Source: Bordetella parapertussis (GTDB lineage Bacteria; Pseudomonadota; Gammaproteobacteria; Burkholderiales; SG8-41). Taken from it: 40,837 bases of DNA. Of the stretch, positions 8,044-16,019 are shown one piece after another. Under the pieces are notes generated by a model. It had not been told where the DNA came from. It worked only from the letters and a program-made list of their open reading frames with translations, and searched no databases. Within the stretch, counting starts at the first letter, position 1. Each line of letters starts with the position of its first letter. The stretch spans positions 1-40,837 of the forward strand of contig CAMBCF010000038.1 in assembly GCA_945864585.1 (NCBI GenBank), written 5' to 3'. Made by a program: the position numbers and the translations under genes.

Positions 8044-9177
8044 CTAGATCGGCAGCTTGGTCTTGAACACGTGCTCGTAGCCGAGTTTGTAGTCCGCTTC
8101 ATTCAACTGGTAGTAATAGGCCACGCGCTTCGCCCAGGCGAGCTGCGATTCAACCACCTTCTTGAAGAACGGATCTTCATCCGACAGCTTCTTGGTAAGG
8201 ATGTCCCACGCCTTGAGCTGCTCGACGAATACGCTTTTCGGCGTGCGGATCACATTGACTTTGTGCTTGGTGATCAGGTCCTGCAGGTCACGCGAGTAGT
8301 TGTCCATCGCCGTCCACCAGTTCGACGCACTGGCGGCCTCGACGCTATATTGCAGCACCGCTTGCAGATCCTTCGGGATGGTTGCCCATTTCTTTTTGTT
8401 GAAGGTGATCTCGAAGAACTCCATCGCCTGATGGTAGCTGCCCATCATGTAGTTCTTGATCACGTCCTGCGCGCCGAAGCGCATGTCGGAGGTCGGGTTG
8501 TTGAACTCGAACGCATCGATCACGCCTTTTTCCAGCGCCGGTATGATCTCGCCGCCCGGCAACTGGGTGACCTTGGCGCCCATTTGCTGGAACAGATCCG
8601 CCGCCAGTCCCACGGTGCGGTATTTGAGGCCCTTGAGTTGCTTGGCGTCCGTAATCGGCTTCTTGAACCAGCCGAGCGGTTGCGTGGGCATCGGCATCGC
8701 GAAGAAGCCGACCACGTCGAGGTCAAGCTTGGCCAGCAACTCGTTGTAGAGCGCAAGCCCGCCGCCGCGATAAATCCACGCCAGCGTCTGATGTGCGTCG
8801 CAGCCGTTGATCGGGCCGGAGCCGAACAGTGACGCCACTTTCGATTTGCCGTACCAGTACACCGGCACGGTATGGCCGGCGTCGAGCACGCCCTTGCTCA
8901 CCGCGTCCATCACTTCGAACGGCTTCACCACAGCGCCCGATACCAGATAATCGATGCGCAAGCGGCCGCCCGACATGTCGTTCACGCGCTTCACGTACTC
9001 CTGCGCCATTTCGTTGAAAATGTCCTTCGCGCCCCACGAGCCCTGCATCTTGAGCACGATGGGCGCCTGGGCCTTGGCGATCATTGGGAAGCCGAGCGTC
9101 GTCGCTCCGGCGGTGGCGGCGGCGGCGCCCGTCAGGAATTTGCGGCGCGTAGCTTGCGGCTGGTCTTGATTACTCAT
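8044..9177 (-). CDS. TRAP transporter solute-binding protein with Tat signal
   Basis: Periplasmic receptor that delivers ligand to the DctQM pair. It is 377 residues. The N-terminus carries a twin-arginine signal (TRRKFLTGAAAA, Arg11-Arg12) with likely cleavage after AKA. The mature part shows the DctP-family order: RVNDMSGGRLRIDYL, DAVSKGVLDAGHTVPVYWYGK, FFAMPMPTQPLGWFKKPI, LKGLKYRTVGLAADLFQQMG, PGGEIIPALEKGVIDAFEF. These segments fit the branch that includes alpha-keto-acid and lactate receptors (TakP-like), so a 2-oxo or 2-hydroxy acid is the likely ligand (inference). A strong AAGGAGG lies ten bases before the ATG. A broken paralogue lies 400 bp away on the opposite strand. Confidence 0.94.
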   Translation of the reverse strand: MSNQDQPQATRRKFLTGAAAATAGATTLGFPMIAKAQAPIVLKMQGSWGAKDIFNEMAQEYVKRVNDMSGGRLRIDYLVSGAVVKPFEVMDAVSKGVLDAGHTVPVYWYGKSKVASLFGSGPINGCDAHQTLAWIYRGGGLALYNELLAKLDLDVVGFFAMPMPTQPLGWFKKPITDAKQLKGLKYRTVGLAADLFQQMGAKVTQLPGGEIIPALEKGVIDAFEFNNPTSDMRFGAQDVIKNYMMGSYHQAMEFFEITFNKKKWATIPKDLQAVLQYSVEAASASNWWTAMDNYSRDLQDLITKHKVNVIRTPKSVFVEQLKAWDILTKKLSDEDPFFKKVVESQLAWAKRVAYYYQLNEADYKLGYEHVFKTKLPI

Positions 9178-9578
9178 GATAGTTGTGCCTCCTTCGTGGA
9201 ACGTGGAATAGGAAATGCAGACTGGGGAAACTCATGCCCGCGACGATTGACCTCTAACTTGACTGCCTGGGCTTTACGCGGCAGTGAAGTTTAAACCTGC
9301 GGCAACAAGCTGCGCAAGGGAAACGCGGATGCGCTGATGCGAAATCTTGATTTTGGTCAAGCGGCAACCCGCTGCACCGACCGAGCGCTCGTCCGCGATC
9401 CTGAGCCGCTGTCATACGTGCACGGCGTGGCGTGCGAAGCATTCGCTGGCCAGCACACTCACACGGTCCGTGCGCCATCGCGGCCGTGGGTCAAGTAGCG
9501 TGGCTGCTATAACATTTATTTCCTGAAGGCATTAGGACTGTAGGTATAAAAAATAATAAAAACAACAGGTTATGATAG
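9178..9578. other. Intergenic region upstream of the TRAP receptor
   Basis: About 400 bases with no gene I can support. It must hold the minus-strand promoter of the TRAP operon, but I see no convincing -35/-10 or -24/-12 pair. The last 45 bases (about 9535-9578) are strikingly AT-rich and end at the point where the decayed receptor fragment begins, which suggests a deletion junction. Confidence 0.5.
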
Positions 9579-9746
9579 GCTACGCGGGAAAAAGTCAACG
9601 ATATGTCGGGCGGCAAGCTGAAAATCGAAATGCTGCCTGCCGATGCAGTGGTGAACGCGTCTGACCTGATCGATGCCGTGTCCAAGGGCGTGCTCGACGG
9701 CGGCCACGGGGTGACGGCCTACTGGTACGCCAAAATCACGCCATGA
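9579..9746 (+). pseudogene. Internal fragment of a TRAP solute-binding protein
   Basis: The + frame reads ATREKVNDMSGGKLKIEM and then DLIDAVSKGVLDGGHGVTAYWYAK before TGA. It aligns with residues of the intact receptor at 8044-9177 (VNDMSGGRLRI and DAVSKGVLDAGHTVPVYWYGK). Both ends are missing: there is no start or signal peptide, an in-frame stop lies just upstream, and the sequence jumps after YWYAK straight into the ATG of the MFS relic (TGA overlaps that ATG). It is a relic of a second, oppositely oriented receptor gene. Confidence 0.85.
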
Positions 9747-10422
9747 ATCATGCACGCCTGCGCTGGATCGCCGTCAGCCTGGGCGCGTCGGCGCTCTGGA
9801 TTGCCTTTTACCACCGCGTTGCGCCGGGCACCCTGGCCGGCGAACTGCAAAGCGCATTCGCGGTCAGTGGCGCTGCGCTGGGTGCGCTGGCGGCAACTTA
9901 TTTCTACGTCTACGCGGCGATGCAACTGCCCACCGGTGTGCTGGTGGATACGCTGGGGCCGCGCCGGGTGCTTACCGCGGGTGGCATGATCGCGGGTGTG
10001 GGCGCGATTTTGTTTGGCGTTGCCGCTGACGTCGTCGCGGCAGCGGTGGGGCGCACACTGACGGGGGTGGGCGTTTCGGTTGCATTTGTGGCGGCACTGA
10101 AGCTCAACGCGGCGTGGTTTGACGAGCGGCATTACGCCACCATGGCAGCGCTCACCAATGTGGTCGGCCTTTCCGGCGCACTGGCCGCCACGGTGCCGCT
10201 GGCGTGGGTGATTACAGTGACCTCATGGCGCAATGTATTCGTGGCTCTGGGCGTGGCATCGTTTGCGATTGCGGCATTGACCTGGCGCTGAACAGCTTTC
10301 GTGCGGCGCTGGCCGTCTTATTGCTGTTTGCGGTGAGTGGATTCATCGCCACGCTGTTTATGCGCGAGACGTATTGCCGTAATATCTGGGCAGAAAAAAT
10401 CACCAGAGAAAATCAGTCATGA
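9743..10422 (+). pseudogene. MFS transporter with internal deletion and frameshift
   Basis: The first 182 codons (ATG 9743) encode an ordinary N-terminal half of a major-facilitator transporter: six hydrophobic segments with the loop signature GVLVDTLGPRRVL, ending ...FAIAALTWR at a TGA (10289-10291). From about 10285, in another frame, the sequence reads ALNSFRAALAVLLLFAVSGFIATLFMRETYCRNIW, the last transmembrane helix and tail of the same kind of protein. About 200 residues between are gone. The remnant of the 3' end still overlaps the next gene by ATGA, so the original gene was coupled to the 2-hydroxyacid dehydrogenase. Confidence 0.85.
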
Positions 10423-11378
10423 AACCAAAAATTGTGGTCACGCGCGAAATCTTCGATGATGTACTCGACTATCTGCATCAGCATTGCGAGGTGGACCACA
10501 ATCAGGCCGATGTGCCATACACCCCCGCTGCGCTGGCCGCCAGGCTTGCCGCTTGCGATGGGCTGATGTGCGCGCTGACCGACCGCGTTGACGCCGCGTT
10601 GATCGCGCACAGTCCGCTACTCAAAGTGGTGGCGAATATTGCAGTGGGCTACAACAACATCGATGTGCCCGCCTGCACCGCGCGCGGCATTACCGTCACC
10701 AACACGCCCGGGGTGCTCGACGACAGCACCGCCGATCTCGCGTTCGCGCTGATGCTCGCCACCGCGCGCCGCATCACCGAGGTGGAGTCCTACATTCGCG
10801 GCGGCGCATGGACCGGCTGGAAGCTCAAGCAATGGATGGGCTTGGATGTGCATCACGCCACACTCGGCATCATCGGCATGGGCCGCATCGGGCAGGCGAT
10901 CGCCAGGCGCGCTCAGGGTTTTGAGATGAAGGTGATTTATCACAATCGCACGCGCCTCGCGCCGGAAATCGAGCAACGGGCCCACGCAGCTTATGTGACG
11001 CTGGATGCATTGCTGGCGCGCTCGGATTTCATTATTCTGCAAATGCCGTATTCACCGCAGACGCATCATCTGATCGGCGCAACAGAACTTGCAAAAATGA
11101 AATCAAGCGCGATCCTCATCAACGCCACGCGCGGCGGTGTGGTGGATGACAAAGCACTGGTTGCTGCATTAAAAAATGGCGTGATCCGCGCCGCCGGGCT
11201 GGATGTGTTTGAGGGCGAACCCCAACTCGATCCTGGATTTCTCGCATTGAAAAACGTGGTGCTGGTGCCGCACATCGGCAGTTCCACCGAGGCCACGCGC
11301 CGCGCCATGGCGATGCTTGCCGCAAACAACCTGGTGGCGGCGTTAAGCGGGCAAAAGCCGCCGCATCAGATCAACTGA
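10419..11378 (+). CDS. D-isomer-specific 2-hydroxyacid dehydrogenase (glyoxylate/hydroxypyruvate reductase-like)
   Basis: NAD(P)-dependent cytoplasmic enzyme that interconverts 2-oxo and D-2-hydroxy acids. The 319 residues are full length. The nucleotide-binding motif is GMGRIG (153-158). The catalytic set is intact: Arg238 in INATRGGVVDD, the Glu in LDVFEGEP, and His285 in VPHIGSST. VANIAVGYNNIDVPACTARGI and NTPGVLDDSTADLAF favour the glyoxylate/hydroxypyruvate reductase branch (GyaR/GhrB-like). It is the only intact gene among four relics. Its start is in the ATGA left by the MFS relic. The exact substrate is unknown. Confidence 0.92.
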   Translation: MKPKIVVTREIFDDVLDYLHQHCEVDHNQADVPYTPAALAARLAACDGLMCALTDRVDAALIAHSPLLKVVANIAVGYNNIDVPACTARGITVTNTPGVLDDSTADLAFALMLATARRITEVESYIRGGAWTGWKLKQWMGLDVHHATLGIIGMGRIGQAIARRAQGFEMKVIYHNRTRLAPEIEQRAHAAYVTLDALLARSDFIILQMPYSPQTHHLIGATELAKMKSSAILINATRGGVVDDKALVAALKNGVIRAAGLDVFEGEPQLDPGFLALKNVVLVPHIGSSTEATRRAMAMLAANNLVAALSGQKPPHQIN

Positions 11379-11383
11379 GCGAC

Positions 11384-11590
11384 GTGGAACTGAATCAGCA
11401 GGCGCTGGATCACAAGGATTTAAATATTGCGCTGGGTCTGGTGCATGAGCACGGCGCGGCGGCGACGGCGGCGTCGGTGACGATGCAGCATATCAACGCG
11501 GCAATGGGGCGCGGCGAGGACGCCAGCGACCTCGCGGTGCTGATTGAGGTGCTGGAGGGGATGAGCCAGGCGGTAGGGACGAAGGCGTGA
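11384..11590 (+). pseudogene. C-terminal fragment of a 3-hydroxyisobutyrate dehydrogenase-like gene
   Basis: The 68 codons from GTG 11384 read HKDLNIALGLVHEHG...HINAAMGRGEDASDLAVLIEVLE. This matches the helical C-terminal end of the 3-hydroxyisobutyrate dehydrogenase / tartronate-semialdehyde reductase family (KDL.IAL....G ... G.G..D.SAL...LE). No Rossmann domain or earlier part is present; the frame runs back into the end of the previous gene. It could be a small independent ORF, but the similarity to one end of a known enzyme makes a truncation relic more likely. Its stop codon lies in an octamer repeat. Confidence 0.7.
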
Positions 11591-11634
11591 ATGGGTGAAT
11601 GAGTGAATGAGTGATCGGGTGAACGCGTAACCTC
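11587..11634. repeat. Octamer tandem repeat at a stop codon
   Basis: Six 8-bp units: GTGAATGG, GTGAATGA twice, GTGATCGG, GTGAACGC, GTAACCTC. The first unit contains the stop codon of the preceding fragment (11588-11590). A clear inverted right arm is not seen. Related octamers form the element at 36240-36326. Confidence 0.8.
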
Positions 11635-11698
11635 GCGCCTGGTTCAATGCGTTTTTTCCAGGCTCAATCCAGCTGCATGTTGGCGGCCTTGATCTACA

Positions 11699-11974
11699 TC
11701 ATTGCCTGGGAATCTGCGCCGTCCGCGCAACTTTCTCATAACGTTCAATCTCAGCCCGGATGAACGCGATCAGCTGCTCGCCACTCTCGCCGCCGGACTC
11801 CTGTCCCTGGTTCCAAAACAAGTCGCGGTTCTCCTGGATTGCCGCTGCCAGCACGCCCTGTATTTTGCTGAAGATGGCGGCGGGCGTTTTCGCCGGCATC
11901 AGCACGGCATTTCAGTTGTAGTTCTCGAAATCCGTCGAAATCATGAGTGGGTTATTTTTTGCAATAAGTGCCAT
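11699..11974 (-). pseudogene. C-terminal fragment of a Bug/TctC-type solute receptor
   Basis: The minus frame reads ISTDFENYN, then TGA (11914-11912), then NAVLMPAKTPAAIFSKIQG and EQLIAFIRAEIERYEKVARTAQI. This is the C-terminal lobe of a Bug-family (TctC) periplasmic receptor: F...W..L.AP..TP..I ... FI.AEI.R....V. The internal stop falls where the family usually has Trp, so TGG to TGA explains it. The N-terminal two thirds are absent. Bug receptors are abundant in Burkholderiales and normally work with TctAB permeases; none is nearby. Confidence 0.8.
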
Positions 11975-12019
11975 TCGCTACTGTGCCCTCATTTTTACTT
12001 GAGCCGCAGCCCCGTGCAT

Positions 12020-15000
12020 TCAGCGCGCCGGCGCTGGCGCTACGCGCGGGTGCTCAAGGCGCGCGAAATCACTGTCGACACGCAGCTGCAGGGGCTGCCC
12101 GGGTGCTACCACGCTCGGCGCCGGCAGCACTGCCGGCGCCTGCGGACTTACGCCGAGCCAGATGCCAATGCCGATCCCGCACGTCAGCACTGCGGCCATG
12201 CTTACTGTTGTGATTACTGTCGTGCTTATTGCCGTTCGCCGCCACCTCGGTCTGCCAGCGGCGTTGGTGGCCGCAGCCGGTGCTGCTGCGGCCGCGGCCG
12301 CGAAACCGGGCTGCGCCTCAGCCTGCGCAGCACTTTGCACTTCCGGCTGCGATGGCCTGCGCGCGAATGCCAGATGGATCGCCGACTCGCGCGCAGCGGC
12401 AATTTTGGGTAGCGCGAGTTCCGCCGCCACACTTGATTCGCTCACGCGTTGCGCGCTTATTTCCGCGCGCTCGCGGCGTGCCCCTATGGCCCTCGCTTCC
12501 TTGCTGACACTCGCGTGCTCACGCGCTGTAGCCAATGCTTCAAGTTCCGCGCGCTCGCGCGCCTGCGCCGCCGCCTCTGCCTGCAATTCAGTCTGTTGCC
12601 GCGCCCGCGCCTGCTCCAGCACTTGCGCTTGCGCCGCGCGGCGCTCCTGTGCTGCAATCTCCAGCCGCCGGTCCGCTGCGGCGCGCGCTGCGGCCAGTTG
12701 TGCCATCTCGCGCTCCGCCCCGAGCCGCGTTTCACTCACCTGGCGCGCTTTCGCTTCCGCCTTCTCCCGTCGCGCCGCCTGCGCAATCGCTTCCTTCTCG
12801 GCAATCTTGCGCGCCTTCGCCGTCTCGGTGATCTGCTGGTCGGTCAAGGCACGCTGTTTTGCGGCTTCGGTCGCCGCGCGCTCCGTCGCAAGCCGCGCCC
12901 GCGCCTGCTCGAGCGCTGCGCGCTGCGCCTGCGCGCGCCGCTGCGACAGTGCCAGCGCCTGTTGCTCCTCCTGCGCGCGCGCCTGCGCCGCTGCTTCGGC
13001 CAGCGCGTCGGCCCGCTGCCGCGCCGCGGCTTCCGTAAGCGCTTGTGCTTCCTCCACGCTGCGTTCTTTTGCAGCGGCTTGCGCCAGCCGCTCCGCTGCG
13101 GCACGCAGCGTGGCAAATTGCGCCGCTTCGCGCTGCGCCTGCGCGCGTGCCGCCGCCCCCTGCGCGCGCGCGGCGTCGAGCAGGCGAGTCTCGGTGCGCT
13201 GACGTGTTTCGTTGGCGTGCTGCGCCTCGGTTTGCGCCTGCAGACGCCGCTGCGCCAGTTCGTCCAGCCGCTGCTGATCAGCGGATTTCTCTCGCGCCAT
13301 GCGCTCCGCTTCGCGCTCGGCGAGAGTTTTTGCCTCCGCTTCCTGCGCCGCCCGTTCCTCCGCCACGGTACGTGCGAGTGCCGCCGCCGCCGCCGCGCGT
13401 TCTGCCTCAAGCCGTGATTCGGCTGCCTGCCGCGCTTGCGCCTCCGCATTTCCGCGCTGCGCCGCCCGTGCCTCGGCTGCGCGCTCCGCGGCGAGTCGTA
13501 ATTGAGCCTGATCCTGCGCTTCGGCCTCCGCGCGTGCGCGTGCCATTGCCGCAGCCTCGGCCTGTGTTTCCGCTTGCTGGTGTGCCGTGGCTTGCCTGAA
13601 CGCCGCCGCCTCGATGGTGTTGCGTTCCATTGCCGCCGCTTGCGCCTGCGCGTCTGCCTGCTGCCGTGCCTGAGCTTGTTCCAGCGCACGCGCCGCCGCG
13701 GCATGGCGCTCCTGCGCTGCTGCCGCTGCTTTGCGTTCTGCCTCGAGTCGCGACTGCGCCGCCAGGCGCTCCTCAGCCTGCGCCTGCTCACGCTGCTGCG
13801 CCAGCGCGAGCAGGCGCTGCTGTTCCGCAGTACTCTGCTTCGCGATCTGTTCTGCGTCGCGCGCGGCTTGCGCGTTCGCTTGCGCTTGCTGTGTAGCCCG
13901 CGTTTCCGCCGCGCCGCGCTCGAGCGCGTTCGCCGCTGCCGCACGCTCCGCCTCGATCCGCGCTTCGCTCACCTGCTGTGCTTTCGCTTCCACCTGCTCC
14001 CGCCGCGCCGCCTGCGCCATCGCTTCCTGGTCAACGCGCGCGCGCTCCTGCGCCAGCGCTAACGCTATTTGCTCCGCGCGCTCGCGCGTATGCGCCGCTG
14101 CTTCGGCTTGTGTTTCCGCTTCGATTCGCGCTTCACTCACCTGCCGCGCTTGAGCTTCAGCCTGTTCCCGCCGCGCCGCTTGTGCCATCGCTTCCTGCTC
14201 GGCGCGCAAGCGCGCTTGCGCCAGCGCCAGCGCTTGCTGCTCGGTGCGTTCCCGCGCCTGCAACGCCACTTCCGCTTGCGCTTGCGCCTGGGTGTGCGCG
14301 GCGGCCTGTTCCAGCGCGCGTGCTTCTGACGCCATGCGTGCCTGCGCCGCCGCCACCGCAAGCCGATCCGCCTCGGTGCGGCTGCGCACCTGCGCCAACG
14401 CGATCAGCCGCTGTTGTTCCGCAATTTTCTCCTGCGCGATCCACGCCGCCTCGCGCTCGGCCAGCGCTGTTGCCTGCGCTTGCTGTGCCGCTTGTTCCTG
14501 CGCAGCGTTGCGCTCCAGCGCCAGCGCTGCCGCCTCGCGTTCCGCTTCTAGCCGCGATGCGTTCGCCTGCTGCGCTTTGGCTTCTGCCTTTTCCCGCAGT
14601 GCGGCTTGCGCGATGGCTTCCTTGTCGACAATCGCGCGCTCCTTTGCCAGCACCAGCGCTTCCTGCTCGGCATGCTCGCGCGCCTGCGCCGCCGCTTCGG
14701 CTTCCGCTTCCGCCCGCCGTCGCGCTATCGCTTCCGCAAGCGCGAGCGCCTCCGTTTCGCGCCGCGCATTGATCTGCGCGCCCGCACTCGCCTCCGCTTG
14801 CGCACGCTCTCGCGCAGTCGCTGCCGCCTGCTGCTCGGCGTGCACGCGCGCCTGCGCGGCTGCTTGCGCCTGCGCTTCCGCTTTCTCCCGCAGTGCGGCT
14901 TGCGCGATGGCTTCCTTGTCGGCGAGTGCGCGTTCCTGCGCCAGCGCCAGCGCTTGCTGTTCCGCGCGCCTGCGCGCCAGCGCGGCCGCTTCCGCTTCTG

Positions 15001-15841
15001 CTTCCAACCGCCGTCGTGCCGCTGCTTCTTCGAGCGCGCGCGCCTCCGTTTCACGCCGCGCACTCAACTGTGCGCCCGCGCTCGCCTCCGCTTGCGCGCG
15101 CTCTCGCGCTAAAGCTGCCGCTTGGTGGTCCACCTGCATGCGCGCCTGCGCCGCCGCCTGCGCCTGCGCCTCTGCCTTTTCCCGCTGAGCCGCTTGTGTG
15201 AAAGCTTCCTTGTCGGCAAGCGAACGTTGCTGCGCGGCCGCCTGCGCCTGCGCCTCCGCTTTCTCCCGCTGCGCGGCTTGCACCACGGCTTCCTTGTCGG
15301 CAAGCGCGCGCGCCTTCGCCAGCGCCAGCGCTTCCTGCTCGGCGCGCTCGCGCGCCAGCGCCGCCGCCGCCGCTTCTGCTTCCGCCCGCTGTCGTGCCGC
15401 CGCTTCTGCGAGCGCGCGCGCCTCCGTTTCGCGCCGCGCATGCATCTGCGCGCCCGCAAGTGTCTCTGCCTGCGCGCGCGCTCGCGCCCGCACCAGCGCC
15501 TCCTGCTCCGCGTGCATGCGCGCCTGCGCCGCCGCCTGTGCCTGCGCTTCTGCTGCTGTGCGTTCCTGCGCCGCGGTGTGCGCGCGCCGCTCTGCGTCGG
15601 CGCGCGCGGCAGCCAGTTCAGCCAATTCGCGCTCGGCTTCGAACCGCAAGGCAGCCTGCGCCGCAGCGTCAAGTTCGAGCGCCTCGCGCGCCTGGTTTTT
15701 GGCGATCAGCAGTTGCTCGGCATCGGCCTTGCCCGGGCTGCTCGCTGGCGGGGTCGCGACCGCAGTGTTGGCGTCGTCGCGCGCGCCGCGCGCACTGCGC
15801 GCCTGTAAGGCACGCTGGATGTCGTCTAGCCACTTGCTCAA
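12020..15841 (-). CDS. Giant Ala/Glu-rich coiled-coil protein with C-terminal membrane anchor
   Basis: 1273 residues if it starts at TTG 15841, which follows AGAGGGGG at seven bases; the frame also extends to 15925 without a better site. After SKWLDDIQRALQARSARG and a short Pro/Ser linker, about 1100 residues are almost only Ala, Glu, Gln, Arg, Leu and Lys in coiled-coil register (motifs like LADKEAIAQAALREKAEAQAQAAAQ split over many copies). Three ~98-residue repeats, the first carrying a 28-residue insertion, occupy about residues 119-440. Near the end an Ala/Pro linker and RPRWRR precede one hydrophobic helix (about 1205-1229), then a 44-residue tail. I predict a cytoplasmic rod anchored in the inner membrane. 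No named family recognised; function unknown. TolA-like low complexity makes homology by composition misleading. Confidence 0.8.
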   Translation of the reverse strand: MSKWLDDIQRALQARSARGARDDANTAVATPPASSPGKADAEQLLIAKNQAREALELDAAAQAALRFEAERELAELAAARADAERRAHTAAQERTAAEAQAQAAAQARMHAEQEALVRARARAQAETLAGAQMHARRETEARALAEAAARQRAEAEAAAAALARERAEQEALALAKARALADKEAVVQAAQREKAEAQAQAAAQQRSLADKEAFTQAAQREKAEAQAQAAAQARMQVDHQAAALARERAQAEASAGAQLSARRETEARALEEAAARRRLEAEAEAAALARRRAEQQALALAQERALADKEAIAQAALREKAEAQAQAAAQARVHAEQQAAATARERAQAEASAGAQINARRETEALALAEAIARRRAEAEAEAAAQAREHAEQEALVLAKERAIVDKEAIAQAALREKAEAKAQQANASRLEAEREAAALALERNAAQEQAAQQAQATALAEREAAWIAQEKIAEQQRLIALAQVRSRTEADRLAVAAAQARMASEARALEQAAAHTQAQAQAEVALQARERTEQQALALAQARLRAEQEAMAQAARREQAEAQARQVSEARIEAETQAEAAAHTRERAEQIALALAQERARVDQEAMAQAARREQVEAKAQQVSEARIEAERAAAANALERGAAETRATQQAQANAQAARDAEQIAKQSTAEQQRLLALAQQREQAQAEERLAAQSRLEAERKAAAAAQERHAAAARALEQAQARQQADAQAQAAAMERNTIEAAAFRQATAHQQAETQAEAAAMARARAEAEAQDQAQLRLAAERAAEARAAQRGNAEAQARQAAESRLEAERAAAAAALARTVAEERAAQEAEAKTLAEREAERMAREKSADQQRLDELAQRRLQAQTEAQHANETRQRTETRLLDAARAQGAAARAQAQREAAQFATLRAAAERLAQAAAKERSVEEAQALTEAAARQRADALAEAAAQARAQEEQQALALSQRRAQAQRAALEQARARLATERAATEAAKQRALTDQQITETAKARKIAEKEAIAQAARREKAEAKARQVSETRLGAEREMAQLAAARAAADRRLEIAAQERRAAQAQVLEQARARQQTELQAEAAAQARERAELEALATAREHASVSKEARAIGARRERAEISAQRVSESSVAAELALPKIAAARESAIHLAFARRPSQPEVQSAAQAEAQPGFAAAAAAAPAAATNAAGRPRWRRTAISTTVITTVSMAAVLTCGIGIGIWLGVSPQAPAVLPAPSVVAPGQPLQLRVDSDFARLEHPRVAPAPAR
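14522..15487 (-). repeat. Three tandem ~98-residue coding repeats
   Basis: Within the coiled-coil gene, copy 1 is 15487-15110 (126 codons), copy 2 is 15109-14816 and copy 3 is 14815-14522 (98 codons each). Each opens ARxRAQAExxAGAQ and continues ARRETEAxALxEAxARRR. 98 residues are 14 heptads, so copies keep register. Copy 1 is longer by exactly 28 codons because of an internal 84-bp duplication (15310-15227 and 15226-15143). Confidence 0.85.
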
Positions 15842-15990
15842 CGTAATACCCCCTCTAAAGACCTGCAGCCAGCCCGGAGAAACACGTCCGCAATCGCCGC
15901 CGCCATCCCGCCACTGCCGGGGCATACTGTAACGTAAAAAGTGTTGCTGCCGCTACGCTCGCTTGCGTCAACGCCATCGCGACCTCAGTT

Positions 15991-16019
15991 ATTATAGGGT
16001 CAGAGACGAATTATATAAC
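15991..16019 (-). promoter_or_regulatory. Candidate sigma-70 promoter for the coiled-coil gene
   Basis: Minus strand GTTATA, 17 bases, then a perfect TATAAT (15996-15991). The -35 is poor and overlaps the RND stop region; a second TATAAT lies within it. A start near 15984 would give a leader of about 140 bases before TTG 15841. Only the -10 is persuasive. Confidence 0.3.

Noticed and set aside
9337-9498. 53-codon + ORF with SYVHG, faintly like the start of an acyl-CoA synthetase
   Set aside because: Only five residues resemble the family, with no ribosome-binding site and no continuation in any frame.
12162-15932. Several long + strand ORFs opposite the coiled-coil gene (Ala/Arg/Ser-rich, up to 346 residues)
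   Set aside because: They are mirror readings of a GC-rich Ala/Glu/Gln/Arg codon pattern, have no ribosome-binding logic or domains, and the minus frame has heptad order, a membrane helix and one continuous frame.
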